From: CAYWXV01 sp964462535
GTDB lineage: Bacteria > Bacteroidota > Ignavibacteria > OLB7
Length of the DNA stretch: 13,623 nt
NCBI GenBank assembly: GCA_964462535.1
Contig: CAYWXV010000068.1
Coordinates: 1-13,623 of the forward strand
Reading direction: 5' to 3'
Each line of letters starts with the position of its first letter. Position 1 is the first letter of the stretch. The notes beneath the pieces were generated by a model. That model was not told the origin of the DNA. It saw only the letters and a list, made by a program, of their open reading frames with translations, and made no database searches. Of the stretch, positions 1 through 7,235 are shown in pieces. The translations under genes and the position numbers were made by a program.

Positions 1-42
1 ATCCTTCATCCTTCATCCTTCATCCTTGTCCCAGGTCTCCCG
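1..42. repeat. ATCCTTC heptamer array at left edge
   Basis: Three perfect ATCCTTC units (1-21) are followed by ATCCTTG and then two weaker 7-base units (TCCCAGG, TCTCCCG). On the minus strand the units read GAAGGAT. The TGA stop of the large regulator (20-22) falls inside the array, so its last few codons belong to the degenerate part of the repeat. The array runs off the window edge, so its full length is unknown. The same unit in the same orientation closes the window at the right. Confidence 0.9.
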
Positions 43-3000
43 ATCGCACACGTTCCATCAGTTCCGAGATCTTTCTTGCCGGTCCGGCGCCGTAGGCGTC
101 AAGGGCCGTTTCGTAACGCTTGAAATACGTAAACGCCTCGCGTCGCGCACCGCGCGCGGCAGCCGATCGGATCAAGGCCTCGTAGGCTCCATCATGAAGA
201 TCGTCAAGAACCAGCAGTCGTTCCGCAAGTGATGGGACGGCTGTGTAGTTCTCCCGATCTAGTTCCAGCTGGATCAACCGCTCAACGGCAGTTGCCAGCT
301 CACCCCGAAGCGATTCACGGATGCTGTCCACCCATTCTGCATACATCCCCTCAAGAAAGTCCCCTGCGGAAAGATCGAGCGCCTGACGATATGCGACTGC
401 CGCGCCGAAATAGACTCCCTCGTTGTACAGCCGATTCCCCTTCTTGATATTCTCACGGAACTCGACCGCGTCAATGGCAACGTCATCTCCCAGCTCATAG
501 ACTCCATCTGCCTGAAGAATTGTCTGGCTGCCGCCAAGAAATCTCCTGGCGTAACTGAGCGTCGCGTGGAGATTATTGACTGCCTTATCGGACGGCATGT
601 CGGGCCAGAGGAGATCCGCGAATCGATCACGCGTCAATTCTCCAAGTGAGCGTGTATCGCCAAGACGTGCCACGACAAGGGCCGCGACAAGGGTGCGGGT
701 CTTGCTTTCCAATTTTGCACCGTGATCGTCGACGCCCTCGATCCGTAGTGCGCCGAACGTGCGGAGAATTCTTCGTCCGTGGGTCCCTCCCTGGCCCGTC
801 TCCCCGCCGGTCGACAGGTCGGAGGCATCATCCTGATCGCGCGGATCGTCGCCGACGGCCTGTCGGAAGCGCATCAGGCGGGTTTTCGGAAGAAGTTCAC
901 CCATCCCGTCGAGCCAGAGATGCGCGACGCCGGAGAGCCCATCCGCTGCAATTGCCGGCAGGGAACGCTCCAGAATTCCGTAGGCTGCATCATTGAATTC
1001 CCTCTTTCGACCCGCGACCCGTTCGGCCGCTTCCAACAGGAGTCGCGAGGCGCGCAGGGCGTCTACCATCTCGAAATCCCCAGGGGCCAGGGCTGATGCC
1101 GCCGTTAGTAACTCCTCGGGCGCGTCCTGATCGATACTTCTTCCAAGAAGAAGGAGAGATTCCAGACGTCGCCTTCGTTCGGATTCCTGATTGGTGTAGT
1201 CACCCCCGAGCTGCTTAGCGAATTCCTGAACGCGCTCCGAAGCGCGAGCCGTTCCCTCGATATCTCTCGAATCGATTGACGATCGAAGTTCCTCGCGCGC
1301 AATTACCATTCCATGGTGAGGTGAAATCGGCGTACTAGATTCGTGTATATCGCGAGCGAAGTGTCGTGCGCGCTCCGGCTCCCCCACAATATTCCATGCT
1401 ATTTGAAATTGATGTCTCGCAATGAGAACCTGCGTCGGCGACGACCGAGCCGGCGGCGGCACGTTCCTGAATTCCTCCTCGAGCTTCCCGAGCGCTTCCT
1501 TGCGGCCCTCCCAGGCGGCGGCCTGCGGCAGGAAGAAATAATTCGAACTGAGATTTCGATAAAGAGGATATCGATCGGTCAGCGATCGCATGTCGTTCGC
1601 ATACCCACGCATTGCCTGCCCGTCGCGGACCGTCTGCGCATAAATTGCCGCCAGGTAGAGAAGTTCATATTCCGTGAATAGATCGGCCTCGCGGCGAAGT
1701 CGCAATCCTACCTCCACCATTTCCTTTCCTTCATCAAGCCTCCCGGCATCGAGCATAGCAGGAAGAAGAACCTTGAGCAACGCGTTCAGCGTTTCCGGTC
1801 GCATCCGATCCATTTCGTTGATGTAGGGAGACGCAAGGTCAAGGGCCTCGGCAAATTCTCCACGACGAAATGAATAATCCGCCATCAGGCGAATTGCTTC
1901 GGCGGCTCCGCGCAGTTCTCTGTCGCTCTGTTCCGCCGGCGGTGGCAGGAACGCGAGCAGACGATCCAGAAAGCCCTTTGCCCTTTCCGGATTACCGCGG
2001 AACAGAGCGTCGTGCCAGACGACTACGGCGGCGTCCAGACGGGTAATTCGCTCGTCCGTGTTGGCTGGCGGCGTTTCCAGCAGACTCTCAAGCATACCGG
2101 CGATTTCATCCGCAACCTCGTGGAGAGGGTCACGCGCCCCAATAAGGTAGAGCCGCTCGGCGTATGTCGAAAGAGCGGCCAGATAGGAGTCCCGTTCTCC
2201 TCCCTTCTCTATCCCCTGCAATTCCGCAATTCCAATCCTTACCGGTTCCAGCGTTGTGCTGCAGAGGGCCACGAAGGCCTCGGCGTAGAGGGAGGAGAGT
2301 TTCCTTCCGACGGTGACGATCCAGTCGAGAAGACGAACCCGCTCTTCCACCCCAAGCGTGGACGGGTCTATGCCTTCGATGGCCGAGACTGTGTAGATCT
2401 CACCGATGCCGCGGGTGAGAATTTCGAGTGTGGCGTGTGCCAGGTCACGTCGCGGCGGGACACCCTCCAGACCCATTGCGGCGGCTGCCTTCCAGAGGAG
2501 GGTATGCATAAAGGCGTAACAGAGACGCCCTTCCGGTTCACGCGCTCCGAAACGAACCGACGGCGTCGAAACGGCAACAAACCCGCCGAGGATCAAGCGC
2601 TCGAACGCGTGCTCGTCCCATCCTCCGAACCGCTCGGCTATGTGACGAAGGAGCTCCCGATTGAACTGCTCACCCAAAACCGCCGCCATTGCAAGAAGCC
2701 TGCGTTCCTCTTCAGGGAGGGATGCGAGCCGTCCGGAGAAGCCGTGCACGCGATCTCCAATTGCTCGTAGTTCATCGTCCTCCAGGGCATCGATCTCCCA
2801 CTTCCATGCGTCGCCGGTGGAGGGGACCAGATGGTCGGCGGAGATGAGTTCGCGGAAGACCTCGCGAAGGGCCAGCGGGAGCCCTGCTGAGAGGTCGGCG
2901 ATCTGGCCAAGCATCCCCTCGGGTGTCACCGCGCCGAACAGGACTTCGGCTGCCTCGGCGATGCCCGCGCCGTCCAGGGGACCGATCTCCATTTCCTGAG

Positions 3001-3556
3001 GCGGGATCGATCCGGCAAGCGCTGAGCGGAGGGAGCGAAGGGCGGGATTCTCGACCGGACGTGTGGTGCAGATCAGAAGGAGGGGAATCTCCTCGATCGC
3101 TGAAACGAAACGGGCCAGTTCGGCGCTTGCGGTCAGATAGTGGAGGTCGTCCAGAATGAGGACGACGGGATAGCGACGCGAGGCTACCTGCACCGCCTCG
3201 ACTGCCGCGTCGACGGTCGCGACCGTTCCATCGCGATAGAGACGGGCGGCAAGAGAGGCGGTGAGCGCGGGGCGGAGTACCTCGAGGGCGTTTCCGAGCG
3301 GGCCGAGTTCCAGTCCCTCCCCTTCGTACCATTTCGCATGAACGACCAGCGAACGGGTGGCGGCATCACCCGCACGGTCCTTCAGCTCATCCAAAAGGCG
3401 GGACTTCCCCACCCCGGGCGGACCACTCATCCAGACAGCACGCGGCTCCCCTTCCAGAAGGTCGTTGAACGCCTCGTTCAGGAGACGGAGTTCCCGTTCC
3501 CGACCGACCAGAGGCATCACCCCTCGGTTAATGAAGTCTTTAATGCGCGGTGTCAT
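20..3556 (-). CDS. Large ATPase-TPR regulator with C-terminal SARP/BTAD module
   Basis: A 1178-residue predicted cytoplasmic transcriptional regulator. The N-terminal ATPase of the AAA/STAND kind has Walker A GPPGVGKS (residues 45-52), Walker B VVLILDD (131-137) and a sensor-like LICTTR (161-166). Residues of roughly 270-900 are helix-rich, leucine/alanine-rich and TPR-like. A Gly/Asp-rich linker (about 905-926) leads to a winged helix of the OmpR/SARP type (about 930-1030; TFGALRIEG start, DLLWPD, NNLHATLSYARR) and a bacterial transcriptional activator domain, BTAD (about 1030-1172). Known family logic is an ATP-switched activator whose winged helix binds DNA; the signal and targets are not visible. 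In classical AfsR-type SARPs the DNA-binding and BTAD part is N-terminal, so the order here is reversed, more like MalT/LAL regulators. The ATG at 3556 has no Shine-Dalgarno. The internal Met14 (3517, MPLVGRERE) has GAGGGG just upstream and begins the conserved region, so it is a credible alternative start. The gene lies 36 bp downstream of the zinc-ribbon gene, probably in one operon. Confidence 0.88.
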   Translation of the reverse strand: MTPRIKDFINRGVMPLVGRERELRLLNEAFNDLLEGEPRAVWMSGPPGVGKSRLLDELKDRAGDAATRSLVVHAKWYEGEGLELGPLGNALEVLRPALTASLAARLYRDGTVATVDAAVEAVQVASRRYPVVLILDDLHYLTASAELARFVSAIEEIPLLLICTTRPVENPALRSLRSALAGSIPPQEMEIGPLDGAGIAEAAEVLFGAVTPEGMLGQIADLSAGLPLALREVFRELISADHLVPSTGDAWKWEIDALEDDELRAIGDRVHGFSGRLASLPEEERRLLAMAAVLGEQFNRELLRHIAERFGGWDEHAFERLILGGFVAVSTPSVRFGAREPEGRLCYAFMHTLLWKAAAAMGLEGVPPRRDLAHATLEILTRGIGEIYTVSAIEGIDPSTLGVEERVRLLDWIVTVGRKLSSLYAEAFVALCSTTLEPVRIGIAELQGIEKGGERDSYLAALSTYAERLYLIGARDPLHEVADEIAGMLESLLETPPANTDERITRLDAAVVVWHDALFRGNPERAKGFLDRLLAFLPPPAEQSDRELRGAAEAIRLMADYSFRRGEFAEALDLASPYINEMDRMRPETLNALLKVLLPAMLDAGRLDEGKEMVEVGLRLRREADLFTEYELLYLAAIYAQTVRDGQAMRGYANDMRSLTDRYPLYRNLSSNYFFLPQAAAWEGRKEALGKLEEEFRNVPPPARSSPTQVLIARHQFQIAWNIVGEPERARHFARDIHESSTPISPHHGMVIAREELRSSIDSRDIEGTARASERVQEFAKQLGGDYTNQESERRRRLESLLLLGRSIDQDAPEELLTAASALAPGDFEMVDALRASRLLLEAAERVAGRKREFNDAAYGILERSLPAIAADGLSGVAHLWLDGMGELLPKTRLMRFRQAVGDDPRDQDDASDLSTGGETGQGGTHGRRILRTFGALRIEGVDDHGAKLESKTRTLVAALVVARLGDTRSLGELTRDRFADLLWPDMPSDKAVNNLHATLSYARRFLGGSQTILQADGVYELGDDVAIDAVEFRENIKKGNRLYNEGVYFGAAVAYRQALDLSAGDFLEGMYAEWVDSIRESLRGELATAVERLIQLELDRENYTAVPSLAERLLVLDDLHDGAYEALIRSAAARGARREAFTYFKRYETALDAYGAGPARKISELMERVRSGDLGQG

Positions 3557-3592
3557 GGCGTTGGCAAAGTAATGAACCCACCCGGGAATGGG

Positions 3593-3964
3593 CTATGGCC
3601 GGATCCAGGGGGAGTCTCCCCCCGGCCTCTCCCCCTGATCGGTCGCACTTGAGCGACCAGAGCCATAGTGAGCGCCGCAGGCAGGACACGATGTGTGGAC
3701 CGGATTCCGGATTCCGGTACCACAGGTCGAGCAGGCGGCGATCAAGGGCGCCGCATTGCAGAGGTAGCACTGCTCGGCCGATCCATCATTGACTGCCCCG
3801 CACTCGGGGCAGCGAGCAAACTGGGCCATTTTTTCGTTGTTTTGGCTGTTCATTGTTCCAGAGGCCTGTTCGGAAGTCCCGGCGCGTCCGCCGGTCCCAA
3901 CAGTTGACATGGAGACGCGGCTCTTCAACCGGGGAGATCCCGCATCCATCCGTGCGACCCGCAT
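3593..3964 (-). CDS. Small double zinc-ribbon protein
   Basis: The product has two four-cysteine ribbons. In the longest form (123 residues) the first uses C52/C55 (CPEC) and C66/C69 (CYLC), and the second uses C78/C81 (CSTC) and C93/C96 (CPAC). This spacing matches the double-zinc-ribbon (DZR/DZANK) class, usually protein- or nucleic-acid-contacting modules. No enzymatic domain or membrane segment is visible, and the 25-residue tail is Gly/Ser/Asp-rich. The start is uncertain: ATG codons at 3964, 3910, 3853 and 3829 are all in frame, none with a strong Shine-Dalgarno. The residues before the first ribbon are low in complexity, so the true protein may begin at 3853 or 3829. The stop is 36 bp before the start of the large regulator on the same strand, which suggests co-transcription and perhaps a shared signalling role (inference). 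Function is unknown. Confidence 0.7.
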   Translation of the reverse strand: MRVARMDAGSPRLKSRVSMSTVGTGGRAGTSEQASGTMNSQNNEKMAQFARCPECGAVNDGSAEQCYLCNAAPLIAACSTCGTGIRNPVHTSCPACGAHYGSGRSSATDQGERPGGDSPWIRP

Positions 3965-4089
3965 TCCACATCATACAGCTTAAGAGAGGGGCTTAAAGAA
4001 GACCTAAATCGTTGAGGGGCGGCCACATTCTCGTCCGTGCCCTGCACATTTCATGCCCGGCGCATGGTCAATCGAATCCATCCTCTACG

Positions 4090-4097
4090 TAGCTTTG
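4090..4097 (+). promoter_or_regulatory. Possible Bacteroidota-type -7 box (TAGCTTTG)
   Basis: TAGCTTTG matches the TAnnTTTG -7 consensus of Bacteroidota promoters and ends 10 bases before the permease ATG. If used, the leader would be only a few bases long, which would suit a gene lacking a Shine-Dalgarno. No convincing -33 TTG box lies at the expected distance, and a six-base match can occur by chance, so this is a weak call. Confidence 0.25.
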
Positions 4098-4107
4098 CCG
4101 CCGCGCA

Positions 4108-5982
4108 ATGAAGACACCCATTCTGATCGCCCTGAACGTGGGGATCGCGTTCGTCTTCTTCTACCTGTGGCGGAAGAAGAATCTTCTCTCATCCTTTGAA
4201 AACGGAAAGTGGTACCTCTCGTGGATCGCGGTCGCCGTGATCACGCTGATGGACGAGCTGACGTCGATCTTCTACGCGCCGTCGGAAGCCCATCGGTTCA
4301 TCGGGACGAACGCCATTTTCTTCATCGCCGCGACGTCGCTGGTGATCCGGCTCCTCTCGTCAAGAATGACCGAGATCGCCCGCATTCTGGAGAAGCATGG
4401 AATCAAGGGGGGCGGCGTCTACAGCTTCTCCTATCTGGTTCTCGGTCCCTTCGTCTCCTTCATCGCCGTCTCGTCGATCTTCGTCGACTACATCCTCACC
4501 GCCTGTATCTCCACAGTGTCCGCCGTGGAGAACGCCCACTCGATCTTCGGAGCCTACCACGGCGGCGTTATGGACTTCGCGTTCCAGATGCTGATCGTCT
4601 GGGGAGTCTGCGCGCTGAACATCGCCGGCATCCGCGAGAGCGCCCGCTTCACCTTCGGCGTCTTCACCGCCGCCGCCTTCATTCTCATCACCCTCCTTGC
4701 AAGCGGTGTGATCGACATGCCGTCGGCGGGATGGAGCGTGATGGGATCGAGTGTAACCGATGTCGGGAAGCGATTCGCATCGGATGAGCTTCATGTCATC
4801 CTGGGGAATCTGAAGTTCCTGGTAATTGGCGTCTCCAGTTGTATCCTGGCATACAGCGGCGTCGAGTCGGTGGTACAGACCGCCGGGTTGACGCGAAGCT
4901 GGCACGACATCCGGAAGGCCTATCTCTTTCTGGGCGTCACGGTAGGCATCCTCACGCCGCTCGTCTCCGCCCTCGTCCTCTCCCGTCCCGACGTGAATTT
5001 CGCGGCGCACGAGGGAGACCTGATTACCTACTTCGCGCGAATGCTGAACGGCCCCTGGTTTGCTGTGGCGGTCGGCGCACTTGCGAGCTTTACGCTGACG
5101 ATGGCAGTCAACACCGCCTACGTCGCATCGGGGGAACTCATCGAGCGGGTCGCCCATCGCTACGGCTTCCACTGGTTGATCAGGCACAACAGCCGCGGAT
5201 CACTCTATCGTATCCACATCATCAACGCGACGCTCTACACCGGCGTGATCATCATAACCCAGGGGAGTCAAAAGATCCTTGCCGAGATGTATGCTCTCGG
5301 TCTGGTGGCGAGCTTCGTGATCAACATGGGTGCCCTGTTGATCTATCGGTATCGGAGGGGGGCGTCCATGGGGAGCGACCCCAAAGAGGATTACCACCGC
5401 TCCCGTTTCGGAACGATCTTCCTCTTTCTTCTGCTACTCGGCTGCTTCGTTTACCTCGCCTTCGACAAGCCGTACGGTTTGACGATGTGGGCGAGCTTCA
5501 CCGTCATCTGTCTAGTGATCGGACTTCGTGTCGCTAGACGTCGCGAACCGGAGATCGAGGAGCGGAAGCGTTCCGACACGCCGATGGAGATGATTCTCGC
5601 GTTGGCCGAGGCGGGGACTGAGGAGTTCCACGTCCACTTCAGGCGACCGCAGGAGGAGATGGCGATGACGCCGGGTGCGGTCTACATCTCCTTCTACTCG
5701 CCACGCGTCGGGGCTCCCGAGGCGCGTGGACCTAATCACTTCCGTTTCAATCTGGAGAGGAGACCGCTGGTTGCGGCGATCACCGAAATCGTCGAGTTGA
5801 TCCGGTACGAGTTTCCGGACCAGCATGTCGTTTTTCACTTCGGCTGGCCCCTCAGCTCGTGGCTCGATCGTATCTCGATCGGCGTTATGGTCGCCGCGCT
5901 CCTGAAGCTCCCCCGCGAGTATCCGGAGTATGATTTCCGAATGGAGTACATTGGGCGGCGCCGCTTGAACGATGAGGGATGA
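4108..5982 (+). CDS. APC-superfamily amino-acid-permease-like transporter with C-terminal soluble domain
   Basis: A 624-residue integral membrane protein. Hydrophobic segments start at residues 5-20 and continue at roughly 36-56, 67-82, 104-137, 155-173 and 181-200, then through to about residue 475, giving around 12 helices. The segment IKGGGVYSFSYLVLGP (99-114) resembles the conserved GGxY...LGP stretch of amino acid/polyamine/organocation (APC) permeases, so secondary uptake of an amino acid or amine across the inner membrane is the best guess; substrate not predictable. After the last helix come a charged linker (RRREPEIEERKR, from about 477) and a folded-looking hydrophilic domain of about 125 residues (about 490-615) of unknown function, absent from standard-length APC permeases of 450-500 residues. 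The ATG has no Shine-Dalgarno. It is transcribed divergently from the zinc-ribbon/regulator operon across 143 bp. Its TGA stop lies in a GATGAGG-GATGAAC repeat that opens the downstream tract. Confidence 0.8.
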   Translation: MKTPILIALNVGIAFVFFYLWRKKNLLSSFENGKWYLSWIAVAVITLMDELTSIFYAPSEAHRFIGTNAIFFIAATSLVIRLLSSRMTEIARILEKHGIKGGGVYSFSYLVLGPFVSFIAVSSIFVDYILTACISTVSAVENAHSIFGAYHGGVMDFAFQMLIVWGVCALNIAGIRESARFTFGVFTAAAFILITLLASGVIDMPSAGWSVMGSSVTDVGKRFASDELHVILGNLKFLVIGVSSCILAYSGVESVVQTAGLTRSWHDIRKAYLFLGVTVGILTPLVSALVLSRPDVNFAAHEGDLITYFARMLNGPWFAVAVGALASFTLTMAVNTAYVASGELIERVAHRYGFHWLIRHNSRGSLYRIHIINATLYTGVIIITQGSQKILAEMYALGLVASFVINMGALLIYRYRRGASMGSDPKEDYHRSRFGTIFLFLLLLGCFVYLAFDKPYGLTMWASFTVICLVIGLRVARRREPEIEERKRSDTPMEMILALAEAGTEEFHVHFRRPQEEMAMTPGAVYISFYSPRVGAPEARGPNHFRFNLERRPLVAAITEIVELIRYEFPDQHVVFHFGWPLSSWLDRISIGVMVAALLKLPREYPEYDFRMEYIGRRRLNDEG

Positions 5983-6053
5983 ACGCTGGAGGTTGATGGT
6001 TGGGAGTTGGTGGCATAACGCATCCGTTCCGCGTTCCCTCGTTCTATGTGGGG
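5971..6053. repeat. Drifting 7-bp tandem tract at the permease stop codon
   Basis: Read in steps of seven, neighbouring units resemble each other while the sequence drifts along the tract: GATGAGG/GATGAAC, then GTTGATG, GTTGGGA, GTTGGTG, then GCATAAC/GCATCCG, then TTCCGCG/TTCCCTC. About eleven to twelve units keep the same phase. The first two contain the last codons and TGA stop of the permease. Confidence 0.65.
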
Positions 6054-6113
6054 GTGATATACGATGGGACGTGGCAAGCGGAGGTGATGTACGATGGGAT
6101 CTGGCGACCCGAG
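6054..6113. repeat. 30-bp tandem duplication
   Basis: Two adjacent 30-bp units (6054-6083 and 6084-6113) share the core TACGATGGGA and match at 24 of 30 positions. The unit length is a multiple of three, so shadow frames translate it as a repeated 10-residue block (YDG.W), but no convincing gene is present. The duplication directly follows the 7-bp tract. Confidence 0.75.
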
Positions 6114-6144
6114 CCGCGTACGCAGAGAACGTCGGTTGGGCGTT

Positions 6145-6296
6145 CCCTCTCCCTCTGGGAGAGGGATAGGGTGAGGGGGATTCCCCAGGACTGCACCTCA
6201 GGACCAACTTCGGGGACGCAGCCGCCGAACGAACTTCGACACGTCGCTGCAAGCTCGTAGCCCTCACCCCCCGCCCTCTCCCAGAGGGAGAGGGGG
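6145..6296. mobile_element. MITE-like palindromic element, about 152 bp
   Basis: Two arms of about 35 bp face each other. The left arm (6145-6179) is CCCTCTCCC-TCT-GGGAGAGGG followed by a GGGTGAGGG-type end. The right arm (6261-6296) is the imperfect inverse, CCCTCACCC leading into CCCTCTCCC-AGA-GGGAGAGGG. Each arm is itself a 9-bp hairpin with a 3-base loop. The roughly 80-bp centre also contains GCAGC/GCTGC pairing. Repeats of this CCCTCTCCC...GGGAGAGGG kind are familiar between genes in many bacteria and behave like non-autonomous mobile or REP-like units. No transposase is present and no clear target-site duplication is visible. Confidence 0.65.
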
Positions 6297-6410
6297 CCGA
6301 TGCAGTCAGTACCATTGCCGTGTCGACAGTGGAATTGTGCAGGGTAAATCGTGGCGGTGTGATCCTCGGTAACGCATCCGATCATCGCACGGAATCACGC
6401 TCGTCTCTTA

Positions 6411-6518
6411 CGTCAGCATCGCGGATTTCTAACGCAAGGCATCCAACGTCCGCGTCGCGGAATTTTAACGCAACGCTCCTAACATCCGCAACGCGAACTT
6501 CCAACGCGAAGCATCAAA
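6411..6518. repeat. Three tandem 36-bp units upstream of purE
   Basis: Units at 6411-6446, 6447-6482 and 6483-6518 align without gaps. Shared blocks are GCG at positions 11-13, AACGC at 21-25 and a final AA. A half-unit period of 18 is also visible, with stretches beginning GC and ending AAC or TCC. A more degenerate copy probably precedes them (about 6375-6410). The last unit ends seven bases before the purE ATG, so the repeat forms the whole proximal purE leader. There are no spacers between units, so it is not a CRISPR array. Confidence 0.75.
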
Positions 6519-6525
6519 CAACACA

Positions 6526-7014
6526 ATGCCCGAACCACTTGTCGGTATCATCATGGGGAGCAAGACCGATCTTCCGACGATGGAGGAGGCGGCGAAGGCT
6601 CTTGAGGAATTCGATATCTCGTACGAGATGCGTGTCGTCTCGGCGCACAGAACTCCCGACGATATGGCGGAGTACGGAAAGACGGCTCACACACGGGGAA
6701 TCCAGGTGATTATCGCCGGCGCCGGCGGAGCCGCCCACCTTCCAGGAATGACGGCCTCGCACACGCCTCTCCCCGTGATCGGTGTGCCGGTCCTCTCAAG
6801 CGCTCTCAACGGCCTCGACTCCCTTCTATCGATCGTGCAGATGCCACGCGGCATTCCGGTCGCGACCGTCGCTATTGGCAACGGACGGAATGCGGGTCTC
6901 CTTGCGGTGCAGATCCTCGCAACATCCAATCCCGAACTCCAGCAGAAGGTCGTGGCGTTCCGACAGAAGATCGCGGAAGAATCGAAGGGGCAGATAGTAG
7001 GAAGTAGAGAGTAG
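6526..7014 (+). CDS. purE: N5-carboxyaminoimidazole ribonucleotide mutase (PurE)
   Basis: A 162-residue class I PurE, which converts N5-CAIR to CAIR in de novo purine synthesis in the cytoplasm, normally as an octamer after PurK. Family motifs are present in order: GSKTD near the N-terminus (11-15; usual form GSxSD, with Thr for Ser), SAHRTP (39-44), AGAGGAAHLPGM (64-75, including the conserved His71) and GLDSLLSIVQMP with VATVAIGN (97-119). The length is normal for bacterial PurE. No purK is adjacent in this window. The start has no Shine-Dalgarno and sits directly after the 36-bp repeats. The last six codons (IVGSRE) and the TAG stop are made of a 7-bp repeat tract, so the native C-terminus may have been replaced or extended by repeat DNA; the catalytic core is untouched. 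Confidence 0.95.
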   Translation: MPEPLVGIIMGSKTDLPTMEEAAKALEEFDISYEMRVVSAHRTPDDMAEYGKTAHTRGIQVIIAGAGGAAHLPGMTASHTPLPVIGVPVLSSALNGLDSLLSIVQMPRGIPVATVAIGNGRNAGLLAVQILATSNPELQQKVVAFRQKIAEESKGQIVGSRE

Positions 7015-7073
7015 AAAGTGGAGAGTGGCCGTTGTTCGTTGTCAGTTCACAGTTGGTCTGTGGCGTGGGCGGC
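6992..7073. repeat. Drifting 7-bp tandem tract over the purE stop
   Basis: About nine or ten units in constant phase follow one another: AGGAAGT/AGAGAGT, then GGAGAGT, GTTCGTT, GTCAGTT, CACAGTT. Nearly every unit ends in AGT or GTT while the rest changes step by step. The tract includes the last codons and TAG of purE (7012-7014) and runs up to the palindromic element at 7074. Confidence 0.75.
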
Positions 7074-7146
7074 GTGACCGTTCCAAACACTGCCCTCGAC
7101 GGGCTGGCTTCGACAAGCCCCGCGAACAGTTCGGGGAGACGGTCAC
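7074..7146. repeat. 73-bp palindromic element with 8-bp terminal inverted repeats
   Basis: The outer ends GTGACCGT (7074-7081) and ACGGTCAC (7139-7146) are perfect inverted repeats, extendable by TCC/GGA with one bulged base. Inside lie three small hairpins: GCCC/GGGC (7092-7095 with 7101-7104), GGCTT/AAGCC around CGAC (7106-7119) and CCCCG/CGGGG (7118-7122 with 7132-7136), the last two overlapping by two bases. The TTCGACAAGC core recalls widespread intergenic palindromes with GTCGAAG. It is not a tRNA. It separates the tract behind purE from the tract before the DUF2203 gene. Confidence 0.6.
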
Positions 7147-7232
7147 CCAGCGCCCAGCAGCCTAGCAGCCTAGCAGCCTAGCAGCCTAGCAGCCCAGACG
7201 CCCAGCCCCAAGTCTCCAGTCAAGCAGCTTAT
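7145..7232. repeat. CCTAGCAG octamer array before the DUF2203 gene
   Basis: Four perfect CCTAGCAG units (7161-7192) are preceded by CCCAGCAG and ACCCAGCG and followed by CCCAGACG, CCCAGCCC and weaker 8-base units almost to the start codon at 7236. The period is 8, unlike the 7-bp tracts elsewhere. The coding-strand sequence is rich in C. Confidence 0.85.
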
Positions 7233-7235
7233 CCC

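Noticed and set aside
2012..2770. Long plus-strand open frame opposite the regulator
   Set aside because: Shadow of the GC-rich regulator coding sequence; the translation has no recognisable domain, while the minus frame carries ATPase and BTAD motifs.
3608..3622. GGGGGAG/CTCCCCC palindrome near the end of the zinc-ribbon gene as a terminator
   Set aside because: It lies inside the coding frame, has no T-tract, and termination there would cut the gene off from the regulator 36 bp downstream.
4360..5187. 275-codon minus-strand open frame inside the permease gene
   Set aside because: Charged, low-complexity product typical of an antisense shadow; the plus frame encodes clear transmembrane helices.
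5512..6315. Minus-strand frame of 267 codons running across the 152-bp element
   Set aside because: Overlaps the permease 3' end and translates the palindromic arms into SPSGRGRG-type residues, a familiar artefact of this repeat class.
6411..6518. CRISPR array suggested by 36-bp repeat length
   Set aside because: Units are directly adjacent and degenerate, with no spacers and no cas genes.
6320..6709. Plus-strand open frame with a 12-residue repeat before and across purE
   Set aside because: The repeat is just the translation of the 36-bp DNA units, the frame overlaps purE in a different phase, and there is no domain or start signal.
7074..7146. tRNA, because of 73-bp size and several hairpins
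   Set aside because: No anticodon arm, T-loop motif or CCA-type acceptor pattern; ends form an 8-bp inverted repeat and arms overlap.
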